64,000 nt of DNA from Halomonas borealis (GTDB lineage: Bacteria > Pseudomonadota > Gammaproteobacteria > Pseudomonadales > Halomonadaceae), in NCBI RefSeq assembly GCF_004798905.1, contig NZ_SDMO01000014.1, forward strand, positions 1 to 64,000. Direction: 5' to 3'. How positions within the stretch are numbered: position 1 is the stretch's first letter; each line of letters starts with the position of its first letter. Of the stretch, positions 1 through 10,673 are shown in pieces. The translations under genes were made by a program, and so were the position numbers. The notes beneath the pieces were generated by a model that saw only the letters and a list, made by a program, of their open reading frames with translations, ran no database searches and was not told where the DNA came from.

Positions 1-244
1 CCTGGCCGATCAGCGACAGCACCGGGATCATGATCCCGAACAGCGCGATGGAGGGCACCGTAACGATGATCGAGGCGGCGTAGAGGACGCCTTTGGCCAG
101 GCGTTCATTTTTCGTGATGGCGATGCCGATGGGCACGCCGGTGAGGGTGGCGATGCCCACGGCGACACCGACCAGGGCGATGTGCTCGAGCGTTCTCGAG
201 AACAGCAGGTCGAGGTTGTCCAGGGCGTACTGAATCAGTTCCAA
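1..244 (-). CDS. Osmoprotectant ABC transporter permease (partial, N-terminal part)
   Basis: This is the first 81 codons of an inner-membrane permease; the rest lies beyond the left edge. It begins with a TTG preceded by AGGAG and reads MELIQYALDNLDLLFSRTLE, followed by a hydrophobic segment with the GVPIGIAIT turn and then VPSIALFGIMIP. This arrangement is typical of OpuBB/OpuCB/YehW-type permeases, which pass choline, glycine betaine or related solutes with an OpuA/OpuB-type ATPase and a binding protein. Family assignment is by recognition; the exact substrate cannot be told. Such a gene fits a salt-adapted bacterium. It is divergent from the suf operon. Confidence 0.75.
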   Translation of the reverse strand, partial: MELIQYALDNLDLLFSRTLEHIALVGVAVGIATLTGVPIGIAITKNERLAKGVLYAASIIVTVPSIALFGIMIPVLSLIGQ

Positions 245-641
245 ATCCCTATCTCCTTGCGGGGCCTATGCCAAGGAAGCATAGCCGTTGGCGTACTTTG
301 ACGTCTCGGGCACCCCCTCGCGGTGAAATGGTTTGAGGCGCTAGGGCCCCGTGAAGCGAGCAGCAGCTTAACAAAGCTTCATATCACTTTGTTTTTCCAT
401 GGATGACGATACGCAATGGGTTAAATTGCGGAGCCTGATGAATGGGGCGGAGTCGGGGGTGGCGATAGAGTCATCAAAGAGTAGTGATAACGATTGTCGT
501 TAACGTCTCTAACGGGGTCGAACATGTCGCCAACGGTGCGCTCGGTGGCGTTAAACGACATGGCGAGGGTTCACATCGTCGGCATACAGGACTAAAATGG
601 TCCGCAATCGATCAACAGGGGTGTTCCCGGGGAGGCCTGCC
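245..641. other. Divergent intergenic region between the osmoprotectant permease and the suf operon
   Basis: About 400 bases with no convincing gene. It must hold the promoter of the leftward permease and that of the rightward rrf2-suf operon. The centre (about 360-500) is more AT-rich than its surroundings. The one clear signal is the Fur-like palindrome at 486-504. An in-frame ATG at 597 would lengthen the regulator by 15 residues, but it lacks a good ribosome binding site. Confidence 0.6.
486..504. promoter_or_regulatory. Fur-like box upstream of rrf2-suf
   Basis: The 19-mer GATAACGATTGTCGTTAAC matches the classical Fur consensus GATAATGATAATCATTATC at 14 of 19 positions and is itself nearly palindromic. 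It lies about 140 bases before the regulator start. In Escherichia coli the suf operon is under Fur control, so the position makes biological sense. Whether it acts on the suf promoter or the divergent permease is inferred. Confidence 0.5.
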
Positions 642-1103
642 TTGCTGAAGCTGTCCAGACTGACCGACTATGCGGCGGTGGTGATGGCGCAGATTGCCCG
701 TCACCCGGAGCAGCCGCATGCGGCGGCGGAGCTTTCCGAGGCTGTGCAGGTTCCGCATCCGACGGTCAGCAAGACACTCAAGATGCTGGTACGCGCCGGG
801 TTACTGGAGTCCCGCCGTGGCGCCCAGGGGGGTTACTCCCTGGCGCGCCCGGCCTCGCAGATCACCGCCGGCGACATCATCGCGGCGATCGAGGGGCCGG
901 TGGCGATGACCGAGTGCAGCCAGGCCGAGGGCGACTGCGAGCTGGTAGACACCTGCGGGGTGTCCGACAACTGGCAGCGTGTGTCGCTGGCGGTGCAGAC
1001 CCTGCTCCACAGCGTGACCCTGGCGCACCTGGCCGCCACCACCCCGATCAAGCTGCCGGTGCAGCTTCCCATACAGAGCGTGAGCCTGGCCGCCGAGGCC
1101 TGA
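642..1103 (+). CDS. Rrf2-family Fe-S cluster regulator of the SUF system
   Basis: A 153-residue transcription factor starting MLKLSRLTDYAAVVMAQIAR, with an N-terminal winged helix-turn-helix and three cysteines at about residues 92, 99 and 105. Their spacing matches the [2Fe-2S]-binding cysteines of IscR/Rrf2 proteins. It is expected to sense Fe-S status and control the suf genes that follow 69 bases downstream. I chose the TTG at 642 over the upstream ATG at 597 because GGGAGG precedes it at proper distance and because family members begin with this LKLSRLTDYA motif. It belongs to the gammaproteobacterial SUF regulator type found directly in front of sufB. Confidence 0.9.
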   Translation: MLKLSRLTDYAAVVMAQIARHPEQPHAAAELSEAVQVPHPTVSKTLKMLVRAGLLESRRGAQGGYSLARPASQITAGDIIAAIEGPVAMTECSQAEGDCELVDTCGVSDNWQRVSLAVQTLLHSVTLAHLAATTPIKLPVQLPIQSVSLAAEA

Positions 1104-1172
1104 TCACCCGCGGATTCACCACCCGAGGCGAGCTCGCCTCGCCGACCCAACCAGCCCGGGAGGGGAGACATC

Positions 1173-2615
<1,443 letters not shown>

Positions 2616-2707
2616 GGAAACGGCTGCGCGTTTCTCCGGGTTCGCGAAAAGGTCACAAATTTCAAGGAGTCGCGCCGTCGGCTCATCACGAATCAAGGGT
2701 AGTCAAG

Positions 2708-3456
<749 letters not shown>

Positions 3457-3460
<4 letters not shown>

Positions 3461-4806
3461 ATGACGACGTGCAACGCTTCCTCGATCGCCTGAGCGAACG
3501 CAACGCCGTCCGCGGCGATGAGCCGTCCTGGATCGCCGCGCGCCGCCAAGCCGGTGCCGCGCGTTTCGAGGCGGTGGGCTTCCCGCACCGTCGCGTCGAG
3601 GCATGGAAGTACACCGACGTGCGCGATATCGCGCGCACGGACTTCGTCCTGAGCGACGATGCCACGTTCTCCCCGGCTGCGGCGGCGGCGTTGACCCTGC
3701 CGCTGGAGGCGCACCGGCTGACCTTCGTCGATGGGGTCTTTGCCCCGGCGCTGTCGGATCTTGGTGAGCTGCCGGCCGGCGTGCAGGTGCTGCCACTGTC
3801 CCAAGCGCTCGCCGACAATCATGAAGCCGTGGGCGGTCCGCTCGGGCGGCTCACCGGCGTCGACTTCTCGGCCTTCTCAGCGCTCAACACCGCCTTCTTC
3901 GAAGAGGGCGCGCTGGTCCGCCTGGCGCCACGCACCGTGGTCGACAAGCCGATCGCGCTGCAATTCCTGTCGCGGGCCGGCGAACAGCCGGTGATGAGTC
4001 ATCCACGCATCCTGGTCGAGGCCGGTAGTCGCAGCGAGGCGACCTTGATCGAGCACCATGCCGGGGAAGAGGGCGCGGCCAACTTCACCAACCTGGTGGA
4101 GGAGGTCATCCTCGACCGCGGCGCGATCCTGACCCATTACAAGCTGCAGGAAGCGCCGCTCAAGGATCGCCACGTGGCCAGCATCCAGGTGGAGCAGGGG
4201 CGCGACAGCCGCTACACCTCGTTCAACCTGAACCTGGGGGGCGGCCTGGTGCGCAACGACTTCATCAACGATCTCAACGGTGAGGGCGCCGAGGCGGCCC
4301 TGCACGGGCTGTTCTACGGCCAGGGCCGCCAGCACGTGGACAACCACACCGAGGTCAATCACAACGCGCCGCACACTCGCTCCAGCGAGAACTATAAGGG
4401 CATCCTCGACGATCGTGCCCATGGCGTGTTCAACGGCCGGGTGGTGGTCAAGCGCGACAGCCAGAAGATCGAGTCCGAGCAGAGCAACGCCAACCTGCTG
4501 CTCTCCGACCGCGCCGAGATCGATACCAAGCCTGAACTCGAGATCTATGCCGACGACGTCAAGTGCGCCCACGGCGCCACGACCGGCCAGCTCGACGAGG
4601 AAGCGGTCTACGCCCTGCGTGCCCGTGGCATCGACCAGCAGACCGCCCGCGGCCTGCTGACGCTGGCCTTCGCCGGTGAGGTCATGGACCTGGTCGATCT
4701 CGACGCCGTGGCCGAGCGGGTCGAGCTGACGGTCGCCGGCAAGCTGCCGGAACGCTTCAATCTGGCCGGGCTGGTGGAAGCCGCCGCGGCGCTCAACGAG
4801 GACTGA
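3457..4806 (+). CDS. sufD: Fe-S cluster assembly protein SufD
   Basis: A 449-residue SufD, partner of SufB in the SufBC2D complex and needed for iron acquisition by the scaffold. The N-terminal part carries the FPHRRVEAWKYTDVRDI motif typical of SufD. The C-terminal beta-helix core contains NHNAPHTRSSENYKGIL and the DVKCAHGATTGQLDEEA segment that ends most family members. It overlaps sufC by four bases and is followed three bases later by sufS. Confidence 0.96.
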
Positions 4807-4809
4807 TCC

Positions 4810-6051
4810 ATGGTCGACTTCAGCGATCTGTTGCTCGACGTGGCGCGGGTCCGCCGCGACTTCCCGATCCTCGATCGGGAGGTCCACGGCAAGCCGCTGG
4901 TCTATCTCGACAACGCGGCGACCAGCCAGACCCCACGCCAGGTGATCGACGTCTTCGATGACTACTATCGCCGGCTCAATGCCAACATCCACCGCGGCCT
5001 GCATACCCTGGCCGACGAGGCGACAGCGGCCTTCGAGGGCACCCGGGAAACCGTGCGTGCCTTCCTGAGCGCCGCCGAGACCCGTGAGATCGTCTTCACC
5101 CGCGGCACCACCGAGGCGATCAACCTGGTGGCGAACAGCTGGGGGCGTGCCAACCTGGGCGAGGGCGACGAGGTCTTGATCTCGCGCCTGGAGCACCACT
5201 CCAACATCGTGCCCTGGCAGCTGCTGGCCGCCGAGCGCGGTTTCACCCTCAAGGTGATCCCGGTGGACGAGCGCGGCGTGCTCGACCAGGCCGCCTACCG
5301 CGACCTGATCTCCGAGCGCACCAAGCTGGTGGCGGTCAATCACGTCTCCAATGCCCTGGGCACCGTCAACCCGGTGGCGGAGATGGCCCGAGTGGCCCAC
5401 CAGCACGGTGCGCTGATCCTGGTCGATGGCGCCCAGGGGGTGCCCCACCAGCCGGTCGATGTGCGTGAGCTCGATGTCGACTTCTATGCCTTCTCCGGGC
5501 ACAAGATCTATGGCCCCACGGGGGTCGGCGTGCTCTATGGTCGTGCCGAACTGCTCGAGGCCATGCCTCCCTGGCAGGGTGGCGGCGAGATGATCGCCAC
5601 GGTATCTCTCGATGCGCCGACCACCTTCGCCGGCATTCCGCATAAGTTCGAGGCGGGAACCCCGGCCATCGCCGAGGTCATCGCCCTGGGGCGCGCCCTG
5701 CGATGGGTCGACGAGATCGGCCTTGAGCTGATCGGCGCCTGGGAGGAACGATTGCTTCGGCATGCCACCGAGCGGGTGACACGCATCGATGGCCTGCGCA
5801 TCCTCGGCACCGCTCCCGAGAAGGCCGGGGTGCTGTCCTTCGTGGTCGATGGTGCTCACTCCCAGGACATTGGGCTGTTGATCGATCAGCTCGGCGTGGC
5901 GATACGTACCGGCCACCATTGCGCGCAGCCATTGCTGTCGTCGTTCGGTGTCGATGCGACGTGCCGTGCTTCCTTCGCCGCCTACAACACGCCCGAGGAG
6001 GTCGACGTGTTCGTCGATGGCCTGGAGCGGGTCGTGGGCATGCTGCGCTGA
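4810..6051 (+). CDS. sufS: Cysteine desulfurase SufS
   Basis: A 413-residue PLP enzyme that removes sulfur from L-cysteine and passes it as persulfide to the SUF scaffold. The PLP lysine lies in FSGHKIYGPTGVG (Lys about 232), and the catalytic cysteine sits in RTGHHCAQP (Cys about 371), the group II (SufS) context. Length is typical. No sufE or sufU sulfur shuttle follows in this operon, although SufS proteins usually need one; it may be encoded elsewhere. Confidence 0.96.
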   Translation: MVDFSDLLLDVARVRRDFPILDREVHGKPLVYLDNAATSQTPRQVIDVFDDYYRRLNANIHRGLHTLADEATAAFEGTRETVRAFLSAAETREIVFTRGTTEAINLVANSWGRANLGEGDEVLISRLEHHSNIVPWQLLAAERGFTLKVIPVDERGVLDQAAYRDLISERTKLVAVNHVSNALGTVNPVAEMARVAHQHGALILVDGAQGVPHQPVDVRELDVDFYAFSGHKIYGPTGVGVLYGRAELLEAMPPWQGGGEMIATVSLDAPTTFAGIPHKFEAGTPAIAEVIALGRALRWVDEIGLELIGAWEERLLRHATERVTRIDGLRILGTAPEKAGVLSFVVDGAHSQDIGLLIDQLGVAIRTGHHCAQPLLSSFGVDATCRASFAAYNTPEEVDVFVDGLERVVGMLR

Positions 6052-6125
6052 GCGCCGCTTCTGCTGGATATCGGCCGGAGCGAGTGCTCGCTTCGGCCGC
6101 TGAGAAAGTCGCTTCAAGGAGTCCT

Positions 6126-6701
6126 ATGAGCGAGATCGATGCCCCCCTGGCGAGCCTGAACAAGGGTCAGGTCCTGCCCCTTCAGCGCGACGTCGAGGCC
6201 ATCTCGATCCCTTTCGGTAAGACGGTGACGCTGGCCGAGGATAGCGAGGTCAATGTCATGCAGGCCAAGGGAAGCTCGGTCAGTGTGGGCCACGAGGGGC
6301 GGCTCTACCTGATCGAGGGTAGCCATCTGGATGCCCTGGGGCTCGAGGCCTTGCCCCGCCCGACCCTGCCGCCAGAAGCCTCCGAGGAGGCGATCGAGCA
6401 GTTCGTCTGGGATCAGTTGCGGACCTGCTTCGATCCTGAGATTCCGGTCGATATCGTGGAACTCGGGCTGGTCTATGGCTGTCGTATCGAGCGCTTGATC
6501 GGTGGTGAGCGCATCGTCACCATCCGCATGACGCTGACCGCTCCCGGGTGTGGCATGGGCGACGTCATCGCCGCCGATGCGCGCCACAAGATCCTCGGTG
6601 CCCCGCAGATTCACCAGGTGCATACCGAGATCGTCTTCGATCCTCCCTGGAGCCGTGAGATGATGAGCGACGAAGCCAAGCTTGAGCTCGGCATGTTTTA
6701 A
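6126..6701 (+). CDS. sufT: Putative Fe-S maturation protein SufT (DUF59/MIP18 family)
   Basis: A 191-residue protein whose second half is a DUF59/MIP18 domain: CFDPEIPVDIVELGLVYGC, then MTLTAPGCGMGDVI with the conserved cysteine, then FDPPWSREMMSDEAK. The N-terminal extension matches SufT proteins, which help load Fe-S clusters onto target enzymes under high demand. The ATG at 6126 follows AAGGAG. It is the last suf gene, 74 bases after sufS. Confidence 0.9.
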   Translation: MSEIDAPLASLNKGQVLPLQRDVEAISIPFGKTVTLAEDSEVNVMQAKGSSVSVGHEGRLYLIEGSHLDALGLEALPRPTLPPEASEEAIEQFVWDQLRTCFDPEIPVDIVELGLVYGCRIERLIGGERIVTIRMTLTAPGCGMGDVIAADARHKILGAPQIHQVHTEIVFDPPWSREMMSDEAKLELGMF

Positions 6702-6712
6702 CCGGTGAGGGG

Positions 6713-7468
6713 ATGCCCATCTCAGTATGCAAGGGACTCAGGGGGCTGTTGATGTCGCTGGGGGCGTGCGCGCTTCTGGCGATTTTTCTGTTCGTGGGCG
6801 GCAACCTGTGGATACTGAGCGAGACGCGCGAGCGGATCGATCATGGACTCGAACAGTGCGTCCCCGAGCGGGTGGGGATCGTCTTCGGTACCTCCCACTG
6901 GACCCGCAGCGGTAAGCGGAACCCACACTTCGAGGGGCGCATGCAGGCGGCGGCCCGGCTGTATCGCGACGAGCGGGTGCAGCACCTGCTGCTCTCCGGC
7001 GATAACAGTACCCGTTATTACAATGAGCCGGTGACCATGTGGCGCGACCTGCGGGGGCGGGAGATACCCGATGCGGCCATGACGCTGGACTATGCCGGCT
7101 TCAGCACCTTCGACACCCTGTCCCGGGCCCGCCACGTCTTCGGGGTGGATCGAGCGCTGCTCGTCACCCAGTCGTGGCATCTGCCGCGGGCGCTGTTCAT
7201 CGCCGAGGCGTTGGGCATCGAGGCGCGCGGCTGTGCGGCGCCGGAGCGCCCTGCGGATGGTGCGCTGCGTTTGAGGGCACGGGAATGGGTCGCGCGGGTG
7301 GCGACCCTGGGGGATCTCTACATCTGGGGGCGTGAGCCCCACTTCCTGGGGCCCAAGGAGCCGCTAAAGATCGTGCCCCGAGAGGCGCTCAGCGCCGCTG
7401 GTGTTTCTTCTGTTGCCGATAGAGCTCGCGAATCAGGGAGCGACAATGCTTCCAGCACTCCTCGATGA
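6713..7468 (+). CDS. SanA/YdcF-like DUF218 membrane-anchored protein
   Basis: A 251-residue protein with one N-terminal membrane segment (about residues 15-35) and a DUF218 domain: GIVFGTSHWTRSGKRNPHFE, LLLSGDNSTRYYNEP, DYAGFSTFDTLSRARHVFG and VTQSWHLPRALFIA. This is the pattern of SanA, the vancomycin-permeability protein of enteric bacteria, which acts at the cell envelope by an unknown mechanism. The gene starts 11 bases after sufT and may be co-transcribed. An internal ATG at residue 15, preceded by AGGGGG, is an alternative start. Its last 80 bases overlap the convergent gene at 7389-7835. Confidence 0.8.
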   Translation: MPISVCKGLRGLLMSLGACALLAIFLFVGGNLWILSETRERIDHGLEQCVPERVGIVFGTSHWTRSGKRNPHFEGRMQAAARLYRDERVQHLLLSGDNSTRYYNEPVTMWRDLRGREIPDAAMTLDYAGFSTFDTLSRARHVFGVDRALLVTQSWHLPRALFIAEALGIEARGCAAPERPADGALRLRAREWVARVATLGDLYIWGREPHFLGPKEPLKIVPREALSAAGVSSVADRARESGSDNASSTPR

Positions 7469-7835
7469 CCGCTTCGATGGCATCGGGCAACGGGTGGGTG
7501 TAGAGGGTCGAGAGCGCCTGCATCAGCACCCTTTCCTGCTCCAGCAGCTCGTTGATCAATACCTGGCTGTCGTCGCCGACGAAGCTCTTCAGGCGGCTCC
7601 ATAGCCACATGTAGTCGTCGCGCTCGACATCGGCATCGCGGGGGAGGAGGGCGAGATGCCGGCGGGCGAGTACCTGAAGCTTGCGCATCAGGCTTTTCCG
7701 AGTATCGAAATAGGGCTGCAGGACCTCACGCAGGCTCGGCCGCAGGCGCTCGTGGTTGTCCTGGAAATAATCGATGCTGTCGGCCAGCGCCTCGAGGACG
7801 CTGTCCATCGCCACCTGGCGATTATCGAGAAACAT
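7389..7835 (-). CDS. Hypothetical alpha-helical protein
   Basis: A 148-residue, charged, apparently all-helical protein with no signal peptide, membrane segment or motif that I recognise. It begins MFLDNRQVAMDSVLEALADS and ends in a basic tail. The heptad-like spacing of hydrophobic residues suggests a helical bundle. Codon use is like its neighbours, and a purine-rich GGAGG precedes the ATG, so I believe it is real. It overlaps the preceding convergent gene by 80 bases. Confidence 0.65.
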   Translation of the reverse strand: MFLDNRQVAMDSVLEALADSIDYFQDNHERLRPSLREVLQPYFDTRKSLMRKLQVLARRHLALLPRDADVERDDYMWLWSRLKSFVGDDSQVLINELLEQERVLMQALSTLYTHPLPDAIEAVIEECWKHCRSLIRELYRQQKKHQRR

Positions 7836-7923
7836 GGGCGGTCACCTCCTCCGGTGACGCAGATTGTGGGGGTGTCGACGGGCTTTTGCCACCCCTCGCC
7901 AGCAAATATTTAGGCGATTCGGC

Positions 7924-8832
7924 TTAACCTTTCGGCTTGGGTGGGGGCGAGCGTCGCGGGGTCGAGTTCTTCTCTAGATGTTCGATGACCAGCCCGGCGA
8001 CATCCTTGCCGGTGGCGGTCTCGATGCCCTGCAGGCCGGGGGAGGAGTTGACCTCCATGATCACCGGGCCATGGTGCGAGCGCAGCAGGTCGACACCGGC
8101 GACCCCGAGCCCCATGGCCTTGGCTGCGCGGATCGCCGTGGAGCGCTCCTCCGGCGTGATACGAATCACGCTGGCGCTGCCGCCACGATGCAGGTTGGAG
8201 CGAAACTCGCCCTCCGCTGCCTGGCGCTTCATCGAGGCCACCACCTTGTCGCCGATCACGAAGCAGCGGATATCGGCTCCCTTGGCTTCCTTGATGTATT
8301 CCTGAACCATGATATTGGCCTTCATGCCCATGAAGGCCTGGATCACCGATTCGGCGGCCTGGTTGGTTTCGGCCAGCACCACGCCGATGCCCTGGGTGCC
8401 TTCCAGCAGCTTGATGACCAGCGGCGCGCCGCGAACCATGGTGATCAGGTCGGGGATATCGTCCGGCGAATGCGCGAAGCCGGTCACCGGCAGGCCTATG
8501 CCCTTGCGCGACAGCAGCTGCAGCGAGCGCAGCTTGTCCCGCGAACGGGTGATCGACACGCTGTCGTTGAGCACCGGGATGCTCATCATCTCGAACTGGC
8601 GCAATACGGCACAGCCGTAGAAGGTCACCGAGGCACCGATGCGCGGGATCACGGCATCGAAGGGCTCTAGTTCCGCGCCCTTGTAATGGATCGAGGGATG
8701 ATGGGAGGCGATGCTCATGTAACAGCGCAACGTATCCACGACTCGGGTCGTGTGGCCCCGCTGCTCGGCGGCTTCGATCAGCCGGCGAGTGGAATAGAGC
8801 CCGCGATTGCGGGATAGCAGCGCGATATGCAT
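7924..8832 (-). CDS. rimK: RimK-type ATP-grasp glutamate ligase
   Basis: A 302-residue ATP-grasp enzyme. RimK adds glutamate residues to the C-terminus of ribosomal protein S6 and can make poly-alpha-glutamate. Family stretches include [20 protein letters not shown] at the start, [35 protein letters not shown] and [20 protein letters not shown]. The ATG at 8832 gives the standard N-terminus; the frame stays open upstream only as a shadow of the next gene. It lies just downstream of the RimB-like protease gene, an arrangement also seen in pseudomonads. Confidence 0.93.
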   Translation of the reverse strand: MHIALLSRNRGLYSTRRLIEAAEQRGHTTRVVDTLRCYMSIASHHPSIHYKGAELEPFDAVIPRIGASVTFYGCAVLRQFEMMSIPVLNDSVSITRSRDKLRSLQLLSRKGIGLPVTGFAHSPDDIPDLITMVRGAPLVIKLLEGTQGIGVVLAETNQAAESVIQAFMGMKANIMVQEYIKEAKGADIRCFVIGDKVVASMKRQAAEGEFRSNLHRGGSASVIRITPEERSTAIRAAKAMGLGVAGVDLLRSHHGPVIMEVNSSPGLQGIETATGKDVAGLVIEHLEKNSTPRRSPPPKPKG

Positions 8833-8858
8833 AAGGCCTCCGGTGCCAGGGGGCGGGA

Positions 8859-9296
8859 TCAGGGTTCGCCGTGTAGAAAGCCGGCGCCAGGTGCCACCAG
8901 AAGCCGCCGTAGCGCGCGGCGTCCGAGCAGCATGGGATGGCGCATCTGGCGGCGGTCGGTGAGCGTGAGCTCGACGTGGAATTCCAGGTCGCCGAGCTGA
9001 ATCGGCGTGCGGATCACGTAGCGCCATTCGGCCTGGCCGTTGGAGCTGGTGATCCGGCGACGATCGTGCAGGTATAGACAGTGTACATGAGCCGGGCTTG
9101 CCGGCCCGCCGCCCCGGGTGGTGAAGTTGACCCACAGCTGCCCGTCGTCCTCGAAGGACTCGATATCCTCGGCGTGCAGCGCCGAGGTGCGGGCTCCGGT
9201 GTCGGCCTTGGCGCACAGCGTCAGGCCGAGTTCCGGCAGGGTCACCATTTCGCGGCGGCCGATGACCGCCTTGGCCTGGTAGGGCAGTTCCTTCAT
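8859..9296 (-). CDS. RimB-like retropepsin-fold protease (DUF785, RimK partner)
   Basis: A 145-residue protein of the ATP-dependent zinc protease/RimB family. It shows the aspartic-protease-like signature [14 protein letters not shown] and the downstream MLLGRRAL segment. RimB-type proteins trim the glutamate tails that RimK adds. I chose the ATG at 9296 ([18 protein letters not shown]) because AGGA lies at good spacing and family members start close to this point; an ATG at 9311 is possible. It is 26 bases upstream of rimK and probably in the same operon. Confidence 0.82.
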   Translation of the reverse strand: MKELPYQAKAVIGRREMVTLPELGLTLCAKADTGARTSALHAEDIESFEDDGQLWVNFTTRGGGPASPAHVHCLYLHDRRRITSSNGQAEWRYVIRTPIQLGDLEFHVELTLTDRRQMRHPMLLGRRALRRLLVAPGAGFLHGEP

Positions 9297-9324
9297 GACA
9301 GCGTTCCTCATGACCTCTTCGGCG

Positions 9325-10350
9325 TCAGCGGGGCAGGGCGCCCAGGCGGCGGCCAATGGCGGAGTCGGCGTCGGCGTCGCGTAGCGTCATCAGCAGTGGC
9401 AGACGCAGGCGCGGAATCAGCGCCAGGTCGCGAGCGACGACGGTGAAGTCCGCGTGCGGAGACTCGGCCAGCCGGTTCAGGAAGCGGGGCAGGCGCGTCG
9501 CATCCTCGAGATGCCGCCAACCGCGCCCGGCCATGGCCGCCAGCAGATCCGGTCCGCAGGCGTCGGGATCGACCAGCAGGGCGTCGAACCAGCTGCCGGT
9601 CGTCTCGGTATCGGCGCCGGACACCGCACGCACGCAGGCGCAGAAGGTCTCGACGTCGCCGGCCTCGGCGGCCGCCTCGCCCCGGGCGCGCAGCGCCCCG
9701 GCCAGCGCCGCGGGAATATCGACATGCTCGAGACAGTAACACAGCGAGTCTAGCACTTCGCCGGGCAGCGTCGGCAGGCGTGCCGCCAGACGCTCGGCCT
9801 GGGCATCGCTCATGCGTACCACGAAGTCGGCCAGGCCCTGCAGGCCCAGTGTGTGCCAGTCCAGATCCTGACGGCCTTCCAGATAGGTTTCCGCGAGTGC
9901 CAGGTGGGAGCTGGCGGCGCGCCCCGCATCGTGGCTCGCACGGGCGTGCAGGACGGCCTGGAAGGGCAGGGTGGGCGTGAAGGCCAGCGGGTTGTCCTGC
10001 ATCAGGTTGTCGATCGCCTCGCCATCCTCGCGGCCGAGCTCCTGGACGTTGCGCCCCAGGGTCTCCAGCAGGCGTTGCAGGAAGGCATCGCGGGGCGCCG
10101 GGTCGAGCATGCCCTGTTCGTCCAGCGGCAGCGCCAGGAACCAGATCAGCGGGTCTTCCATCTGGCCCAGGCGCAAGACCATCGCTAACCGGGCCTTGCC
10201 CTGCCAGGGCTGAGGCCAGGGTTGCTCGTCGTGCTCCAGGGCCGTCAGGGTGGTGAGCTCACAAGGTTCTACGCGGCGTCCCAAATGGTAGAGCCGCACC
10301 TCGGCTCCGGTGCGCGCGAAGAAATCGTGAAAGCTGTCGATCGGCTGCAT
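9325..10350 (-). CDS. DUF3549 family protein
   Basis: A 341-residue cytoplasmic protein beginning MQPIDSFHDFFARTGAEVRL. It matches the DUF3549 family known from Pseudomonas and Halomonas; no function is established. It is rich in leucine and alanine with many predicted helices, which would fit a repeat-like scaffold. It ends 28 bases before the RimB-like gene, so the three leftward genes may form one operon. Confidence 0.7.
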   Translation of the reverse strand: MQPIDSFHDFFARTGAEVRLYHLGRRVEPCELTTLTALEHDEQPWPQPWQGKARLAMVLRLGQMEDPLIWFLALPLDEQGMLDPAPRDAFLQRLLETLGRNVQELGREDGEAIDNLMQDNPLAFTPTLPFQAVLHARASHDAGRAASSHLALAETYLEGRQDLDWHTLGLQGLADFVVRMSDAQAERLAARLPTLPGEVLDSLCYCLEHVDIPAALAGALRARGEAAAEAGDVETFCACVRAVSGADTETTGSWFDALLVDPDACGPDLLAAMAGRGWRHLEDATRLPRFLNRLAESPHADFTVVARDLALIPRLRLPLLMTLRDADADSAIGRRLGALPR

Positions 10351-10673
10351 GCTGTGTCCCTCGTTTCCGAGCGTGCACTCTACCGCGGCACCCGGAACCT
10401 GTCAGCCCGAGGCACGAGATGGCCGTTCAAGAGGTTGATCAATTCCTGATCGATCGACCGATTCCCCCTTCACAGGGGCGGTTGGGCCGGCTTTCCAGTG
10501 GTTATCCACAGGGACGTTCAGCGTCACTGTGAATGAATGGCCGGCGCTCTCGGCGTCGACGGTCACACCTTCGTGATGGTCGCCGACGAGATTTTGCCTG
10601 GTTGATGCGCTACAATAGAATATGGTTTATTGTTTTTTATTCCAAAAACGCATTTAAGAAGCAGGAGGCCTTC
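10351..10673. other. Intergenic region with promoter of the amino acid ABC operon
   Basis: About 320 bases between divergent genes, without a supported gene. The left part must hold the promoter of the DUF3549 operon. A perfect DnaA-type 9-mer, TTATCCACA, stands alone at 10502-10510. The right end is AT-rich and holds the promoter described next. Confidence 0.6.
10594..10621 (+). promoter_or_regulatory. Predicted sigma-70 promoter of the amino acid ABC operon
   Basis: TTGCCT and TAGAAT are separated by 16 bases, at the start of an AT-rich stretch and about 50 bases before the ATG of the binding-protein gene. AGCAGGAGG lies just before that ATG. Confidence 0.5.

Noticed and set aside
597..641. 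Longer start (ATG at 597) for the Rrf2 regulator
   Set aside because: It lacks a ribosome binding site and the extra residues do not fit the family, whereas TTG 642 has GGGAGG and the conserved N-terminus.
3877..6117. A 746-codon open frame on the minus strand across sufD and sufS
   Set aside because: It is an antisense shadow of two clear genes in GC-rich DNA, with His/Asp/Gly-rich composition and no recognisable domain.
10502..10510. Perfect DnaA-type 9-mer TTATCCACA in the gap before the amino acid ABC operon
   Set aside because: It is alone: no cluster of boxes, AT-rich unwinding region or dnaA/dnaN genes nearby, so there is no case for an origin.
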